Positions 35,675 through 38,094 of a stretch of 38,094 bases of DNA are shown piece by piece. Source of the stretch: a virus. Position 1 is the first letter of the stretch, and each line of letters opens with the position of its first letter. A program made the translations under genes and the position numbers. The notes under the pieces were generated by a model. It had not been told where the DNA came from and did not search any database. It was given only the letters and a program-made list of their open reading frames with translations. The stretch spans positions 1 through 38,094 of IMG/VR virus record IMGVR_UViG_3300010885_029342; one strand, given 5' to 3'.

Positions 35675-36727
35675 ATGTCTTACTTCAAAAAATCCGAGAT
35701 AGCAATCTTTTCGGACATTCATATAGGTCTTCAGAGAAATTCCAAGTTCTGGCATGATGTTGCTTGGGAATGGGCTAACTGGTTCATTCAGGATATTAAA
35801 AGCAAGAAGATTAAAGATGTAGTTTTCTGTGGGGACTTCTTCCATACCAGAGATGAAGTTTCTGTAGACACTTTGCATTTTGGCACTAAACTTCTGTCGC
35901 TCTTCAAAGATTTCAACGTCACTATGATCGTGGGAAATCACGATTGCTTTTTGAAAGATAGTTCGGAAGTAAATTCTATTTCTCCTTATTCGGAGTGGCC
36001 TAACGTAAAGATTGTTGACAAACTTGTCACGATTGAGGCTTTCGATAAGGTTATAAACTTTGTGCCTTGGGGCATTCATTATCAAGATATACCTAAATCT
36101 GATATTACATTCGGTCATTTTGAAATTAATTATTACAAAATGAATACGTATGCTATTTGTGATAACGGCATCGAAGATGAAGATTTCGTTGAAAAGAGTC
36201 CAATAGTTGTATCAGGCCACTTCCATCTTAGAGATGAAAGAAACTATTCTAATGGTGGTAGAATCGTATATGTCGGAAATCCTTTTCAAATGGATTTTAA
36301 TGATGCAGAAACATCAAAAGGATATTATACGATGGATTTAAAGACTGGTGAGATGATTTTTACGGAAAATAAAATCTCTCCTAAACATTATAATATTTTA
36401 TTATCTGATTTAATTTCTGAAAAAACAATAACCGAAAAAATTAAAAACATTTTTTCGAACAATTTAATTAAATTAAAGGTTGACAGAAAAACTACACACG
36501 AAGATATAGAGTTTATCTTGGATGTTTTGCGAGGATTAAATCCTTCGGTATTCAATATTGAGTACGAATCTAATATTTCAGAATACGATTTAGAAGAGCA
36601 ACGGAAAGATTTTTCTGGGATAAACATCCAGCAGGCTATTATAGAATTTATAGATCTGATGGATGCAAACAATAAAAAAGATTTAATAGATTATACTATA
36701 GAACTTTATAATAAAACTATCAAGTAA
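35675..36727 (+). CDS. 47: Recombination endonuclease subunit gp47 (Mre11-like)
   Basis: The nuclease partner of gp46 in DNA end resection and host DNA breakdown. The 350 residues (T4, 339) contain the metallophosphoesterase motifs: IAIFSDIHIGLQ (about 9-20), DVVFCGDFFHTRDEV (about 49-63), MIVGNHDCF (about 86-94), ITFGHFEIN, and VVSGHFHLRDE (about 170-180). A C-terminal helical cap follows. All metal-binding Asp/His/Asn positions expected are present. Its stop is immediately followed by the gp46 ATG (TAAATG). The promoter ends six bases before the start. Confidence 0.95.
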   Translation: MSYFKKSEIAIFSDIHIGLQRNSKFWHDVAWEWANWFIQDIKSKKIKDVVFCGDFFHTRDEVSVDTLHFGTKLLSLFKDFNVTMIVGNHDCFLKDSSEVNSISPYSEWPNVKIVDKLVTIEAFDKVINFVPWGIHYQDIPKSDITFGHFEINYYKMNTYAICDNGIEDEDFVEKSPIVVSGHFHLRDERNYSNGGRIVYVGNPFQMDFNDAETSKGYYTMDLKTGEMIFTENKISPKHYNILLSDLISEKTITEKIKNIFSNNLIKLKVDRKTTHEDIEFILDVLRGLNPSVFNIEYESNISEYDLEEQRKDFSGINIQQAIIEFIDLMDANNKKDLIDYTIELYNKTIK

Positions 36728-38094
36728 ATGAAAAAAATAAATTTTAAAAAAATTAGTATTAAAAATTTTCTTTCTTTCGGAGAAAATCCTGTAGTGTTAG
36801 ATTTTAAGCCGGGTCTTCATGTTATAACAGGTATTAATAGAGATAAGTCTGATCGTCAGAATGGCTTGGGTAAATCTGCGATGATGGAGTCTTTGTATTT
36901 TGCTATATTTGGTACTACTATACGAGAACTAAAAAAAGATTTAATACCAAACACTTTTACAAGCGGTACGTGTGAAGTTATATTAGATTTTGATATAGTT
37001 AGATCTAATACCGATAACTATAAAATAATTAGAACATTAAATCCTTCTAAATTATTTCTTTATAAAAATGGTGTAGATATAACAAGAGACTCCATTAAAA
37101 ATACAGAAGCTCATCTGCATGAGTTACTTCATGCAACTCCGAGTATTTTTGAAAATTGTGTTATTATGACACTTAACAACACAATTCCTTTTATGGCTAA
37201 AACAAATGCCGATAAGAAGAAATTCATCGAGAATATTTTTGATTTGGATGTCTTCAGTAAGATGATAGCAAAATTAAAGGAGCATAATACCGAAAAGAAG
37301 AGAGAGTATGAAATTGAGTTAACTAAGATGGAAGATTGCGATAGATCTTTGAAGAACTTAATTTCTCAAAAGGATGCTATCCTTTCAAACAGAAATAGTA
37401 AATTACAAAAATACGAACAAAGGAAAGTCGATAACATAAAAGAAAAAGAAACTTTATCGAAAGAAGTTGTAAAATCTTTTACATCAGAAATCGATGAGTT
37501 TAAAGATAAACTTAAAAAATGTAAAAAAGAAAAGGAAAATAAAGAAGCGGAGATTTTAAAATTAAATGAAGAGAAATTTAAATTAGCTTCTGAAATTTCT
37601 CACGATGAAACCAAATTAAGAAAAATTGGAACATCGGAAGATACTTGTCCTGTTTGTTTGAGGTCTATCTTAGACCATGATAAGAAGACAATCCAAAACG
37701 AAACTTCACTTTTAAAAGGTGAAATTAATAAAAAGAAAACTTCTTTGAAGGAAATAGTTGATAAGCTTGAAAAGGAAACATCAAATAAAAAAGCTTATGA
37801 GCAATTGATTGATAAGATTTCCAAAAAGATTAATTCTTTATTAATAAGTGAGCAAACAAATAAAAATACTAAAGATAGGATTAAGCAGTTGGATGCTTGG
37901 TTAAGTGAGTTGGATGATGATATTGCTGAACTTAAATCTCCAATTACAGAATCAGATCCTTATATTGTAACACAAACTTTAGAATTAGAAGACTTGAGAA
38001 AGAATCTAGAAAATTCTAGATATGTTTTAAATTTATTGGATACAGTTAAATTTATAATTTCTCTGGTGCAGAGAGAAAAAATATTGATTTTGCT
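36728..38094 (+). CDS. 46: Recombination endonuclease subunit gp46 (Rad50-like; 3' end outside window)
   Basis: The SMC-type ATPase of the gp46/gp47 complex. From the ATG at 36728 the frame is open to the edge, 455 residues. The N-terminus KKISIKNFLSFGENPVVLDF is the usual Rad50/gp46 opening, and the Walker A lies at about 35-50 (GINRDK to QNGLGKS). LNNTIPFMAKTNADKKKFIENIF (about 155-177) contains the family's Q-loop-distal region. A long coiled coil is broken by the zinc hook CPVC at residues 307-310. The second coil runs to the edge; Walker B and the signature motif lie beyond. Directly adjacent to gp47. Confidence 0.95.
   Translation, partial: MKKINFKKISIKNFLSFGENPVVLDFKPGLHVITGINRDKSDRQNGLGKSAMMESLYFAIFGTTIRELKKDLIPNTFTSGTCEVILDFDIVRSNTDNYKIIRTLNPSKLFLYKNGVDITRDSIKNTEAHLHELLHATPSIFENCVIMTLNNTIPFMAKTNADKKKFIENIFDLDVFSKMIAKLKEHNTEKKREYEIELTKMEDCDRSLKNLISQKDAILSNRNSKLQKYEQRKVDNIKEKETLSKEVVKSFTSEIDEFKDKLKKCKKEKENKEAEILKLNEEKFKLASEISHDETKLRKIGTSEDTCPVCLRSILDHDKKTIQNETSLLKGEINKKKTSLKEIVDKLEKETSNKKAYEQLIDKISKKINSLLISEQTNKNTKDRIKQLDAWLSELDDDIAELKSPITESDPYIVTQTLELEDLRKNLENSRYVLNLLDTVKFIISLVQREKILIL

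Noticed and set aside
35615-36118. Minus-strand frame opposite gp55/gp47
   Set aside because: Shadow of the strongly supported gp47 gene. No family features and no promoter.
1-38094. tRNA genes, CRISPR arrays, insertion sequences, retron or diversity-generating reverse transcriptase
   Set aside because: Looked for cloverleaf/TTCGA-type signals, regularly spaced repeats, transposase motifs and YxDD polymerase motifs. None seen by eye; the YQDD in the 17043 gene is a glycosyltransferase metal site.

Overview
The window is part of the genome of a very AT-rich T4-like myovirus (tailed phage), probably of an uncultured diderm bacterium. This rests on a near-complete set of T4-type head, neck and replication/recombination proteins: major capsid gp23, scaffold gp22, a gp67/68-like core protein, prohead protease gp21, head-completion gp4, neck gp13, portal gp20, tail-sheath stabiliser gp15, clamp-loader gp62, GroES-like gp31, UvsY, UvsW, late sigma gp55 and recombination nuclease gp47/gp46. 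No tRNA, rRNA, CRISPR array or insertion sequence was seen. Almost every base is coding, and no stretch of more than about 105 bases lacks a gene.

Layout. (1) 1-11538, minus strand: a late head/neck block, transcribed right to left as SNF2 helicase, gp15, gp20, gp13, a lipoprotein with a C-terminal membrane segment (candidate one-piece spanin), gp4, gp21, core protein, gp22, gp23. One basic protein is inverted on the plus strand at 2981-3913. (2) 11554-15326, minus: XPD/DinG-type helicase, two small unknown proteins, GroES-like protein, PD-(D/E)XK-like protein and gp62. (3) 15331-26850: an 11.5-kb sugar island of 14 genes on both strands. It holds three GT11 fucosyltransferase-like enzymes, two GT2, one GT17, a GT-B-like enzyme, an exostosin-like enzyme, DUF5672 and DUF3431 proteins, an FkbM methyltransferase, two SDR sugar epimerases/reductases and an E1-type 3-dehydrase that points to 3,6-dideoxyhexose. 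(4) 26901-33283: a structural protein, a P-loop kinase, a Nudix hydrolase, PhoH, then a late minus-strand set of small proteins. Several of these carry N-termini like T4 capsid-targeting sequences, one is a retropepsin-like protease and one a GIY-YIG nuclease. (5) 33319-38094, plus: uvsY-uvsW, gene 55, gene 47 and gene 46, each group led by a sigma70-type promoter.

The most striking signal is regulatory. Sixteen genes have the late-promoter core TAAATA followed by exactly five bases and then the start codon. At the spacing known for T4 late promoters, transcription would begin on or next to the start codon. Seven good sigma70-type promoters elsewhere also end 5-9 bases before an ATG. Recognisable Shine-Dalgarno sequences are essentially absent. 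The window therefore looks built around leaderless or near-leaderless mRNAs for both early and late genes. The motif also sorts genes into a late class, which flags the SNF2 helicase, retropepsin-like protein and GIY-YIG protein as late products, and it corrects several start codons.

Family names come from recognising motifs by eye. No database search was possible.
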